Assembly: GCA_045561735.1 (NCBI GenBank)
Contig: JBJKXC010000002.1
Location: forward strand, 1-60,439
Origin: UBA3537 sp045561735
GTDB lineage: Bacteria > Bacteroidota > Bacteroidia > Flavobacteriales > Flavobacteriaceae
Direction: 5' to 3'
Length of the DNA stretch: 60,439 nt
The notes under the pieces are model-generated. The model did not search any database. It was not told the origin of the DNA and was given only the letters and a program-made list of their open reading frames with translations. Of the stretch, positions 17,269 through 25,377 are shown piece by piece; position 1 is the stretch's first letter; every line of letters starts with the position of its first letter. The position numbers were made by a program, and so were the translations under genes.

Positions 17269-18051
17269 TTATAAAGATTTTGTTCGACCACCATCCACAG
17301 GGATGTTAACCCCGTTGATATAACTGGCCGCCTCAGACGCCAAAAACACAATGGTATTGGCAGTTTCTTGCGGTTTTGCAAAGCGTTTTGCAGGCGTATA
17401 ATTTTTCATCAAGTTTTTCATTTCCTCAAAAGAAGTATTGGTTTTTTTTGCTTTCACGTCAATAATCTCGTTCAAACGTTCTGTCTGAGTAAACCCTGGC
17501 AGAACGTTGTTGACAGTAATACCAAAGGCACCTAATTCAAAAGATAGTGTTTTACTCCAGTTTCCAACGGCATTGCGAATAGTATTGCTTACCCCTAGAC
17601 CTTCAATAGGTTCTTTAACTGAAGTTGAAATTACATTGATAATTCGCCCATAATTCTCTGACTTCATAAAAGGAACCAATAATTGGGTTAGGACGTGACT
17701 GCATTTCAGATGCATGGTAAAAGCGGATTCAAATTGTTCCAATGTAGCCTCTAAAATGGAACCACTTCTTGGCCCCCCTGTATTGTTAATTAAAATATGA
17801 AAACCTGAATTTTTATTTAAATAGTCTGAAACTTTGACCTTTAGTGCATCAACTTTAGAAAAATCTGCTACAATATAATCGTGATTAGCAGTCTTTGGTA
17901 GTTCTGACAAGACATGTTCAAGCTTTGTTTGGTCTCTTGCTAAAAGAGTGACTTTTACACCCTCATTGGCAAGGGCCATGGCGGTAGCACGGCCAATGCC
18001 TTGGGTACTACCACAAACAAGTGCCGCTTTGTTTTTTAAGTTTAATTCCAT
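17269..18051 (-). CDS. SDR-family oxidoreductase of the kynurenine operon
   Basis: 260 residues, Rossmann fold. The nucleotide-binding GxxxGxG is intact (Gly14, Gly18, Gly20) and 'NNTGGP' replaces the usual NNAG. The classical Ser-Tyr-Lys catalytic set is not intact. Counting from Ser142, position 155 (normally Tyr) is Ser and position 159 (normally Lys) is Arg ('GVSNTIRNAVG'). It belongs to an atypical SDR clade whose chemistry I cannot name. It lies 7 bases after the dehydrogenase gene and 76 bases before the dioxygenase gene, inside the operon, so a role on a kynurenine-pathway intermediate is likely but inferred. Confidence 0.85.
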   Translation of the reverse strand: MELNLKNKAALVCGSTQGIGRATAMALANEGVKVTLLARDQTKLEHVLSELPKTANHDYIVADFSKVDALKVKVSDYLNKNSGFHILINNTGGPRSGSILEATLEQFESAFTMHLKCSHVLTQLLVPFMKSENYGRIINVISTSVKEPIEGLGVSNTIRNAVGNWSKTLSFELGAFGITVNNVLPGFTQTERLNEIIDVKAKKTNTSFEEMKNLMKNYTPAKRFAKPQETANTIVFLASEAASYINGVNIPVDGGRTKSL

Positions 18052-18057
18052 ATTATT

Positions 18058-19503
18058 TTATTCATAATTAATACATATGTTTTTTGCTTCGGTAAAAAAG
18101 CGTAGTACTTCAAAACCACCTTCACGTCCAATTCCGGAAGCTTTTTGCCCCCCAAAAGGGGTGCGTAAATCCCGCTGCATCCAAGTATTTATCCAAATAA
18201 TTCCAGCTTCTAAATGCTCTGAAAAATACATGCTTCGCTTTAAGTTATTGGTCCAGACCGTAGCCGATAGACCATACTTTACATCATTGGCTATTTCCAA
18301 AACTTTAGTAGCATTTTTAAAAGGCATTAGAGTAACCACAGGGCCGAAAATTTCTTCTTGATTTAGCAAGCAGTTATTAGATAAAACCTCAATAACAGTG
18401 GGCTCAAGGTAATACCCTTTTTCAGCATTCTTAATTGAAACTTGTTGACCGCCATACAAAACAGTAGCCTCAGATCTGTTTGCAGTGGCAATATACCCCA
18501 GTACCTTATCAAGATGAGCTTTGGATACCATAGCACCAATATCCGTCTGTTTTTCAGAAGGTAATCCAATTTTTAATTGGGATACTTTTTTTATAAAATC
18601 TTTTTTGAATTTTTCATAAATATCAGCCTCCACAAAGATTCGACTGCCACATAAGCAGATCTGTCCCTGATTTGCAAAAGAGGATTTTAAAGTAGTGGTA
18701 AGCATTTTATCATAATCACAATCAGCAAAAATAATATTGGGGTTTTTGCCACCCAATTCCAATGATAATTTTTTGAACAATGGCGCGGCAGTTTTTGCAA
18801 TGTGCGCCCCTGTTTCACTGCCTCCAGTGAATGAGATAGCCTTTATATCTGGATGCTCTACAATGGCCTGACCGGTACTTTTTCCCAATCCATGAACGAT
18901 ATTTAGAACCCCTTTTGGGAGTCCTGCTTTGTTGCAAATGTCAGCCAATAGAAAGGCGGTATAGGGGGTGACTTCACTGGGTTTAGCAACCACACAATTT
19001 CCCGCGGCTAGTGCTGGAGCTATTTTCCAAGTAAATAAGTACAGTGGTAAGTTCCAAGGAGATATACAGCCGACCACTCCAAGAGGTTGACGCAATGTAT
19101 AATTAATGGTTTTATCTGAGATTTGCTCATGACTTTCGCTGTAGAATTGTGTAACTGCTTGGCTAAAAAATTTAAAATTATAGGCAGCTCTAGGGATGTC
19201 AACTGCTCTTGCTAAGCTAATTGGCTTACCATTATCCATGCTTTCAGCGGCAGCCAATATTTCCATTCGATCTTCAATCAACTCAGCTATTTTGGCCAAA
19301 ATAACACTCCGTTGATCCAAAGAGGTTTTAGACCAACTGTGAAATGCTTTTTCGGCAGCCAGATAGGCCTGATGTACGTCTTGAGTGTTGGAATTGGGGA
19401 GTTTTGCATAAATTTCACCATTACTGGGGTTCATAACTTCCAACCAATCTTTTGTCAAAGACTCACAGTAGCTCCCATGGATGAAATTTTTTATGCTAAT
19501 CAT
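18058..19503 (-). CDS. Aldehyde dehydrogenase, probable 2-aminomuconate-6-semialdehyde dehydrogenase
   Basis: 481 residues, NAD(P)+-dependent aldehyde dehydrogenase. The catalytic Cys283 sits in the motif FxNxGQxC ('FANQGQIC') and general base Glu249 in 'LELGGKNP'. The Rossmann 'FTGGSETG' is also present. In the kynurenine pathway this enzyme oxidises 2-aminomuconate semialdehyde to 2-aminomuconate. Its place between ACMSD/dioxygenase and the aminomuconate deaminase supports that substrate. It overlaps the RidA-family gene by 4 bases. A hydroxymuconic semialdehyde substrate is an alternative from family similarity alone. Confidence 0.92.
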   Translation of the reverse strand: MISIKNFIHGSYCESLTKDWLEVMNPSNGEIYAKLPNSNTQDVHQAYLAAEKAFHSWSKTSLDQRSVILAKIAELIEDRMEILAAAESMDNGKPISLARAVDIPRAAYNFKFFSQAVTQFYSESHEQISDKTINYTLRQPLGVVGCISPWNLPLYLFTWKIAPALAAGNCVVAKPSEVTPYTAFLLADICNKAGLPKGVLNIVHGLGKSTGQAIVEHPDIKAISFTGGSETGAHIAKTAAPLFKKLSLELGGKNPNIIFADCDYDKMLTTTLKSSFANQGQICLCGSRIFVEADIYEKFKKDFIKKVSQLKIGLPSEKQTDIGAMVSKAHLDKVLGYIATANRSEATVLYGGQQVSIKNAEKGYYLEPTVIEVLSNNCLLNQEEIFGPVVTLMPFKNATKVLEIANDVKYGLSATVWTNNLKRSMYFSEHLEAGIIWINTWMQRDLRTPFGGQKASGIGREGGFEVLRFFTEAKNICINYE

Positions 19504-19904
19504 CCTAATTTTTTATATGCAATAACTTTTATTTCTATACCCAAGTCTGGATGCGGTAATTGGTGGACAGCTAAAGTGGTTCTTGTTGGACCGTCTTGGG
19601 GGTTAAAGAATTCTGCGTAGGCAGAGTTATAGGCTGCAAAATCATTCATGTTGACCAAAAATGAAGTCACATCTACTACATCTTTTAATGTGGCACCTTC
19701 ACTGGCTAAATTTACAGCAATATTTTTTAGCACTTCTCTAGTTTGTACCGCTACATCAATTTTTTTTGTTCCCATAGCGTCTATTGCTTCAACTCCAGCA
19801 ATGCTATTATCAGCGCGTCTAGAGCTTGTTCCTGAAACAAATATAAAATCTCCTACGCGTTTTGTGTGTGGGTAAGCGCCTCTAGGGGTTACTTTTTTAC
19901 TCAT
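19500..19904 (-). CDS. RidA-family protein, probable 2-aminomuconate deaminase
   Basis: 134 residues, YjgF/YER057c/UK114 (RidA) fold: 'GAYPHTKRVGDFIFVSGTSSRR', split here by its beta strands, and 'VVDVTSFLVNMNDFAAYN'. In kynurenine-degradation clusters a RidA-fold enzyme deaminates 2-aminomuconate to 4-oxalocrotonate. The gene overlaps the dehydrogenase gene that makes aminomuconate (4 bases), which supports this role over generic enamine deamination. The C-terminus 'HPDLGIEIKVIAYK' is typical of the deaminase subgroup. Confidence 0.88.
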   Translation of the reverse strand: MSKKVTPRGAYPHTKRVGDFIFVSGTSSRRADNSIAGVEAIDAMGTKKIDVAVQTREVLKNIAVNLASEGATLKDVVDVTSFLVNMNDFAAYNSAYAEFFNPQDGPTRTTLAVHQLPHPDLGIEIKVIAYKKLG

Positions 19905-19944
19905 ATTGTTTTATTTATATCTCATTTAAGCGTGTTTTGACATG

Positions 19945-21321
19945 TTAACACTTTAATATTGAATTGGTTTCTACTTTAATTTTTTCGTAGAGCTCCACAA
20001 TGGGTAGTTCCAAATCTAGTTGTTTTTTTTCAATCATCTCTAATATGGCTTTATCCTGTGCCCGCCCAAGCAACATGGCTTGGTTGTAGCCCATATCCTC
20101 TCTAAAAGTCACCATTGAATATTTTGAAAAATAGGTATTTGGCAAGGCCGTTTCAAGGGCCATTTCTAAAGTTCTTTTTTGCTGAAAAACGGGGTTGGCA
20201 ACATGATCTTTCATTTCATGAAAATTATCAATAGCCAAATCTGCGATTCCATCTGTGTCCTTTTTTCGCTTTTGCTGAAAACTTATAAAGGTCGCTTCCC
20301 AATTGCCTTTATGGGCTTCCAAAGCCGCATCAAATTCAAAGACATCTTCAAAAGAGGCATTCATACCTTGGCCATAAAAGGGGACAATGGCATGTGCCGC
20401 ATCACCTAAAATTAAATTTTTCCCTCGATATTGCCAAGGAAAACATTTAATGGTTCCAAGTGGTGCCGTAGGATTTTTAAAAAATTCGGTGGTTAAATCG
20501 GGCATAAGCTCAATCGTGTCTGGGAATTCTTTTGAAAAGAAGTTTTGTACTTTCTCCGCGGAATCTAAATTGTTGAAATTATATGTACCACCTTCATAGG
20601 CCAAAAACAGTGTGACTGTAAAACTTCCATCCAAATTGGGAAGCGCAATGATCATATAGTCGCCTCTTGGCCATATGTGCAAGGCGTTTTTTTCGGTTTT
20701 ATATCCACCAACTTTTGTGGCTGGAATGGTCAATTCTTTATAGCCATGTGTAAGGAAGTTTTGTGAAAAACTGAATAAAAACTTGCCCTTGGATAAATAA
20801 CTTTTCCTGAGTATTGATCCGGCGCCATCGGTTCCAAAGATGCGGTTTGCAGCACAATCTAAGACCGTTCCATTTTTACTGTTTTTAAAGCGGGCAATGT
20901 TGTTTTCGAAATCTACAGCATCGCATTTTTGATGAAATTCGAAGCTTACATTTTCAAGGGCTTCGGCTTCATCAATGAGCAGTGCGGTGAGCAATTCTCT
21001 AGAAATTGAATTGATGTATTCCCCATCGCGACCGCTGTACTTTGACAGTTTTGTATTGCCACTTTTATCGTGTAGAATGCGTCCGTGCATTGGGATGCAT
21101 AGACTTTTAACTTTGTTTTCCAGGCCTACCATTTTGAGGGCATTTATACCGCGATTGGACAGTGCCAAATTAATCGAGCGTCCTGCTCTGATGTCTTCTT
21201 TTCGCAAGTCTGACCGTCTTTCCATTACCCTCACATTATACCCCCTCTGTCCAAGGCGCAAAGCCAGTAAAGATCCGCAAAGACCCGCACCTATAATGAG
21301 TATATTTTCTTCAGTTTTCAA
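19945..21321 (-). CDS. kmo: Kynurenine 3-monooxygenase
   Basis: 458 residues, FAD-dependent aromatic hydroxylase that converts kynurenine to 3-hydroxykynurenine using NADPH and O2. The FAD-binding GxGxxG is 'GAGLCGSLLALRLGQRG'. The second FAD motif is 'ILGDAAHAIVPFYGQGMN', typical of KMO. Two C-terminal hydrophobic stretches of membrane-associated KMO are weak here. The start must be TTG at 21321: no in-frame ATG exists upstream of the FAD motif. That TTG overlaps the kynU stop (TTGA), indicating translational coupling. Confidence 0.95.
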   Translation of the reverse strand: MKTEENILIIGAGLCGSLLALRLGQRGYNVRVMERRSDLRKEDIRAGRSINLALSNRGINALKMVGLENKVKSLCIPMHGRILHDKSGNTKLSKYSGRDGEYINSISRELLTALLIDEAEALENVSFEFHQKCDAVDFENNIARFKNSKNGTVLDCAANRIFGTDGAGSILRKSYLSKGKFLFSFSQNFLTHGYKELTIPATKVGGYKTEKNALHIWPRGDYMIIALPNLDGSFTVTLFLAYEGGTYNFNNLDSAEKVQNFFSKEFPDTIELMPDLTTEFFKNPTAPLGTIKCFPWQYRGKNLILGDAAHAIVPFYGQGMNASFEDVFEFDAALEAHKGNWEATFISFQQKRKKDTDGIADLAIDNFHEMKDHVANPVFQQKRTLEMALETALPNTYFSKYSMVTFREDMGYNQAMLLGRAQDKAILEMIEKKQLDLELPIVELYEKIKVETNSILKC

Positions 21322-22586
21322 TCCAATAGCTTTTTTAAAATAGCTACCATGCCAAAAATATCTTCAAAAGAATTGTATAGAGGCACTGGCGCACAACGTA
21401 TGACACCCGGCTCTCTCCAATCTGTAATTACGTGGTTTTCAGTTAATCTTTTATGCAGTGTTTGGTCTGCATTTTTGACGCGAATGGACAATTGACAGCC
21501 TCTTTGGGCAGGGTCTCTAGGGCTGATGATTTCAATGTCTGGGTGGTCAAGATTATTTATAAGATACTCCAAATAGGCGGTGAGTTGAACGGATTTTTGC
21601 CGCAGCGCATCCATACCCACTTCGTTAAACAAATCTAAGGAGGCTTTGATGGCTGCCATTGATAAGATAGGGGGGTTGCTGAGTTGCCAGCCCTCTGCAC
21701 CGGGCATGAGGTCCAAGGGTTTGCGCATGTCAAAGCGGATGTCTTTATTTTGACTCCACCACCCGGTAAAGCGCTTTAAAGTTTTGTCGTGGGCATAGCG
21801 TTCGTGTACAAAAACACCGCCCAAACTTCCAGGGCCAGCATTTAAGTATTTATAGGTGCACCAGGCGGCAAAATCCACGCCTGAATTGTGCAAATTTGGC
21901 TGAATGTTTCCAGCGCCATGAGCCAAATCAATGCCCACTTTACAACCCTTGGTGTGACCCATTTCAGCAATTTTTTTTAAATCGAAACTTTGACCAGTGT
22001 AATAATTGACCCCGCCAATGAGAATCAGTGCAATTTTTTCGCCCTGTTCATCAAGTATCGTTTCTAAGTCTTGTAGGTGCAATAGGTTTTCTCCAGCCCT
22101 TGGTGTCCATTCTATGAGGCAAGCTTCTGGGTCATAACCATGAAATTCCAATTGACTTTGTACCGCATAGCGATCCGATGGAAAGGCATCACTTTCAATA
22201 AGAATTTTATGCCGTTTTTCTGTGGGGCTATAAAAGGAGGCCATTAAAAAATGCAGATTGGCTGTAAGGGTGTTCATCACCACCACCTCAATTGGTTTTG
22301 CTCCTACAATTTTGGCCATGCTTTCGTTCAGGAAATCATGGTAAGGCATCCATGGATTTTTGGCATTTAAATGGCCCTCGACTCCTAAATTTGCCCAATC
22401 GTTTAGTTCTTGTTCAATGGCAGCTTTAGTGGTTTTGGGCTGAAGCCCTAAGGAATTTCCTGTGAAATACAACCATTCATTTCCTGAAACATCTTTGGGA
22501 ATGTAAAAGGCGTTGCGGTAGGACCTTAAAACATCCTTTTGATCTAAACTGCGTGCAAATTCAAGATGTGGTTCAAATCCAGACAA
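21318..22586 (-). CDS. kynU: Kynureninase
   Basis: 422 residues, PLP-dependent hydrolase that cleaves 3-hydroxykynurenine to 3-hydroxyanthranilate and alanine. The PLP Lys lies in 'CTYKYLNAGPGSLGG'. 'FTGNSLGLQPK' at the N-terminus and 'IGVDLAHGAGN'-type segments (here 'GIDLAHGAGN') are family marks. An in-frame TAA lies 18 bases before the start and no ATG follows until well inside the protein, so TTG at 22586 is the start. First gene of the operon; the promoter-like box is 20 bases upstream. Confidence 0.95.
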   Translation of the reverse strand: MSGFEPHLEFARSLDQKDVLRSYRNAFYIPKDVSGNEWLYFTGNSLGLQPKTTKAAIEQELNDWANLGVEGHLNAKNPWMPYHDFLNESMAKIVGAKPIEVVVMNTLTANLHFLMASFYSPTEKRHKILIESDAFPSDRYAVQSQLEFHGYDPEACLIEWTPRAGENLLHLQDLETILDEQGEKIALILIGGVNYYTGQSFDLKKIAEMGHTKGCKVGIDLAHGAGNIQPNLHNSGVDFAAWCTYKYLNAGPGSLGGVFVHERYAHDKTLKRFTGWWSQNKDIRFDMRKPLDLMPGAEGWQLSNPPILSMAAIKASLDLFNEVGMDALRQKSVQLTAYLEYLINNLDHPDIEIISPRDPAQRGCQLSIRVKNADQTLHKRLTENHVITDWREPGVIRCAPVPLYNSFEDIFGMVAILKKLLD

Positions 22587-22606
22587 ATTTTGTGTTTTGA
22601 GTTACT

Positions 22607-22614
22607 CAAATGTA
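22607..22614 (-). promoter_or_regulatory. -7 promoter element for the kynurenine operon
   Basis: TACATTTG on the reverse strand fits TAnnTTTG and ends 20 bases before the TTG start of kynU. No -33 TTG is obvious. No regulator gene lies next to the operon. Confidence 0.5.
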
Positions 22615-22655
22615 GCTATTTTTCCACGATTATAAAACTCCCAGTCCCCAGCATT

Positions 22656-23315
22656 TTAATGCCTTTCTTTTAGAAGATGTGGGAATTTTGTCTTGAAGCG
22701 TTTTAGCCTAGGTATGGAAACATTTCTAACATAAGGATTATTGGGGTGAAGGCGCTCGTAATTTTGATGGTACGCTTCGGCTTTCCAAAACTTTTGAAAG
22801 GGATAGACTTCTGCAGCCACTTTGGTGTTTTGCATTTTTTCAATTTCGGAAATTTTATTTAATATGAGTGTTTTTTGGGTTTCGTTTTGATAGAACACAA
22901 TGGAGCGGTATTGTGAACCTCTGTCTGGCCCTTGGCCATTTACTTGGCCCACATTTTGCGATCCAAAATACACATCCAGCAAGGTGGAAAAACTTACAAG
23001 CTTAGGGTCGTAATAGACTTCTACAGCTTCGGCATGACCGGTTCTTCCCGTATTGCTCAGTTCGTAAGTGGGGTTTTTGGTAAAGCCACCGGCATATCCG
23101 CTGACTGACTCTTTAACGCCGATAATACTTTCATAGATGGCCTCTACACACCAGAAGCAGCCGCTGGCAAAATAGGCTCTGGCGATACTATTTTCAATAG
23201 GTACTTCGATGGGCATGGCGTTGATTACGGCTTGTTGTTTAGAATTTTTTATTGGGCTTTGGCAACTGCTTAGTTTACAAAATAAGACAGGTAGTATTAT
23301 GAGGAAATGCTTCAC
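22656..23315 (-). CDS. msrA: Peptide methionine-S-sulfoxide reductase, exported
   Basis: 219 residues. MsrA repairs the S-epimer of methionine sulfoxide. The catalytic motif 'GCFWC' is present ('ASGCFWCVEAIYE'). The typical 'GYAGG' and 'TGHAEAVEVYYDP' segments follow. Unlike cytoplasmic MsrA it begins with a signal peptide ending in a lipobox-like 'KLSSCQ', so it should be a periplasmic or membrane-anchored lipoprotein. The start is GTG at 23315: an in-frame TAA lies two codons upstream. Single gene; a terminator hairpin separates it from the next gene upstream. Confidence 0.94.
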   Translation of the reverse strand: MKHFLIILPVLFCKLSSCQSPIKNSKQQAVINAMPIEVPIENSIARAYFASGCFWCVEAIYESIIGVKESVSGYAGGFTKNPTYELSNTGRTGHAEAVEVYYDPKLVSFSTLLDVYFGSQNVGQVNGQGPDRGSQYRSIVFYQNETQKTLILNKISEIEKMQNTKVAAEVYPFQKFWKAEAYHQNYERLHPNNPYVRNVSIPRLKRFKTKFPHLLKERH

Positions 23316-23409
23316 AAATTAAAAGTTTAAGTAAAATTATCAATCATATGTTGAAAATCTGTGAAATTTATATTAAAAAATAGAGCTTGAATTAAATTAA
23401 AGGCATAAA

Positions 23410-23435
23410 AAAACCCTCAAATTTGTGAGGGTTTT
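23410..23435. terminator. Bidirectional hairpin terminator
   Basis: AAAACCCTCA pairs with TGAGGGTTTT-type sequence around an AATTTG loop, with A-rich and T-rich flanks, immediately after the stop of the coiled-coil gene on the reverse strand. It should end that operon. It also lies about 95 bases before the msrA start. Confidence 0.75.
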
Positions 23436-23455
23436 ATAATTTTTTTTCAGCTTTG

Positions 23456-24235
23456 TTACATCTCAGAAAACAACTTTTCCATTTTAACTTTTTGCTCATC
23501 AGCAAGCTCTGCATCGACCAAAATCCTGCCACTGTGTTCATCTGTAATGATTTTTTTACGTGAAGCAATTTCAACTTGTATTTGTGGCGGAATTATGAAG
23601 TAGGACCCGCCAGAAGCACCTCTTTCAATAGGAACAACCGCCAATCCGTTTTTGACGCTGCTGCGAATTTTAGTATAAGCTTTTGCCAAGCGGTCTTCGA
23701 TTTTAGTCTTGTATTCCTCGGATTTTCCAAGTAATATTTCCTCTTCTTTTTCTGTTTCGGCGAGGATAGCATCCAAATCATTTTTTTTATGTTTGAGGTG
23801 AGCTTCACGCTCCTCTAAACGTTCCTTGGTAACTTCAATAACTTCTTTTTTTTGCTCTATTTGAGTTCTAAATTCTTTTATATGTTTTTCAGCCAATTGG
23901 ATTTCAAGTTCTTGGAACTCAACTTCTTTGGACAAAGAGTTAAACTCTCTATTGTTACGAACATTTTTTTGTTGCTCATTGTACTTTTTGATCAAAAGTT
24001 TTGATTCCTCAATCAAATTTTTCTTTGATATTATTTGGTTTTCAATCTCGCTGAGGTTGTTCTCTAATTTTTGATGTCTGAGTTTAAAACCTTCAACTTC
24101 ATCTTCTAAATCACGTACCTCTAGAGGGAGTTCTCCACGGACGTTGCGAATTTCATCTACTCTGGAATCTATAAGTTGTAAATTATATAGTGCTCTAAGT
24201 TTATCTTCAACCGTAAGCTCTTTCTTCTTAGCCAT
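23456..24235 (-). CDS. Coiled-coil protein of the C4 zinc-ribbon family, zinc ligands lost
   Basis: 259 residues. Residues 10-180 form a long, highly charged coiled-coil hairpin. The C-terminal 60 residues align with the zf-RING_7/DUF164 zinc ribbon ('IPPQ...ASRKKII...GRILVDAEL'). The family's four Cys ligands (CxxC ... CxxC) are all replaced, at Ser208, Ser211, Asp232 and Ser235, while the surrounding ribbon sequence is preserved. Family members with intact ribbons have been tied to regulatory or chaperone-like roles. The gene follows the Nif3-like gene after 2 bases, a pairing common in Bacteroidetes, and is followed by a terminator. Confidence 0.85.
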   Translation of the reverse strand: MAKKKELTVEDKLRALYNLQLIDSRVDEIRNVRGELPLEVRDLEDEVEGFKLRHQKLENNLSEIENQIISKKNLIEESKLLIKKYNEQQKNVRNNREFNSLSKEVEFQELEIQLAEKHIKEFRTQIEQKKEVIEVTKERLEEREAHLKHKKNDLDAILAETEKEEEILLGKSEEYKTKIEDRLAKAYTKIRSSVKNGLAVVPIERGASGGSYFIIPPQIQVEIASRKKIITDEHSGRILVDAELADEQKVKMEKLFSEM

Positions 24236-24237
24236 GC

Positions 24238-25332
24238 TTATTTATAATTTATGGGGTTTGTGTTAATTTTTGATACAAGAACTGCAAAATTAGGAATTTT
24301 TTTTCTAAGATAGGACCCCAAAAGGGTTTTAATGTATTGCTCACTTTCATAATGGCCAATATCTAGAAGTAAAATCTGATCTTCTGCACTAAAGAAATCA
24401 TGGTATTTCAAATCTGCGGTTACAAAAGCATCTGCCCCAGCAGCCTTTGCTGCCGCAATTGCAAAACTTCCTGAGCCCCCCAAAACAGCCACCTTTTTGA
24501 TCTTTTTCTTCAATAGTTTAGAGTGTTTAATTACTCCACAATTCATTCTTACCTTAACGAATTTCAAAAATTCACATTCGGTTTTTGCCAACTCCAATGT
24601 CCCTAACATTCCCATCCCTATGTGCTGGTTTTTGTTTTCTAAAGTTGTGATTGCATAGGCAACTTCTTCGTAGGGATGATTTTCTTTGAGGGTTTTTAAA
24701 ATATCTAATTGAAGATGTTTTTCGAAAACAATTTCAATTTTTGTTTCTTCGACAGCTTTCATTTGATTTGGAGACCCAATCACAGGATTGGATTTCTCAT
24801 TGCCTTTAAAAGTTCCAAGGCCTTTGGAATTAAAACTACAGTTGTCATAATTTCCAACGGCACCGCCCCCCACTTCAAAAAGCGCCATACGCAATATATC
24901 AGCTTCAGAGATGGGTACAAAAGTGCTTAATTTTTTCAGGGTTCCTTCTTGGGGGATTAAAATAGATTTATCTTTTAACTCCAAGGCATCACAAATGGTT
25001 GTATTCACTCCTTTAAAGGCATTGTCAAGGGCCGTGTGAATGGCAAAAATGCAAACGTCATTTTTAAGGGCCTTTTGGACAACCCGCTCCACATAGGTTT
25101 TTCCCGTAATTGATTTTAATCCTTTAAATATGATGGGGTGAAAACTAACGATGAGATTGCAGTTATTTGCAATTGCTTCATCCACTACTTCAGGTAAAGT
25201 ATCTAAAGTTACCAGAACGCCTCTAACCCTGGTGTTTTTATCTCCTAGCAATAATCCCACATTGTCAAATTCTTCTGCATAAGCCAAAGGTGCCAATGTT
25301 TCCAACTGTTTAATAATGTCTTGAACTATCAT
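24238..25332 (-). CDS. Nif3-like dinuclear metal-centre protein
   Basis: 364 residues, the long bacterial form: N- and C-terminal Nif3 halves with an inserted PII-like domain (about 130-240). Metal-binding segments are visible at both ends: 'VSFHPIIFKGLKSITG' and 'FAIHTALDNAFKGVN' in the first half, 'TADLKYHDFFSAE' and 'DIGHYESEQ' in the second. The family is often annotated as GTP cyclohydrolase 1 type 2, but that activity is not general. It probably forms a hexameric toroid. It is co-transcribed with the coiled-coil gene. Confidence 0.9.
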   Translation of the reverse strand: MIVQDIIKQLETLAPLAYAEEFDNVGLLLGDKNTRVRGVLVTLDTLPEVVDEAIANNCNLIVSFHPIIFKGLKSITGKTYVERVVQKALKNDVCIFAIHTALDNAFKGVNTTICDALELKDKSILIPQEGTLKKLSTFVPISEADILRMALFEVGGGAVGNYDNCSFNSKGLGTFKGNEKSNPVIGSPNQMKAVEETKIEIVFEKHLQLDILKTLKENHPYEEVAYAITTLENKNQHIGMGMLGTLELAKTECEFLKFVKVRMNCGVIKHSKLLKKKIKKVAVLGGSGSFAIAAAKAAGADAFVTADLKYHDFFSAEDQILLLDIGHYESEQYIKTLLGSYLRKKIPNFAVLVSKINTNPINYK

Positions 25333-25349
25333 AAAATTTTGTTTAACAT

Positions 25350-25357
25350 CAAAGATA
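25350..25357 (-). promoter_or_regulatory. -7 promoter element for the Nif3-like gene
   Basis: TATCTTTG on the reverse strand fits TAnnTTTG and ends 17 bases before the ATG at 25332. Confidence 0.5.
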
Positions 25358-25377
25358 AAATAATTACTTTCGTATAG

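Noticed and set aside
22571..22581. TTCAAATCC resembling a tRNA T-loop
   Set aside because: It is coding sequence at the kynU start; no acceptor, D or anticodon arms fit around it.
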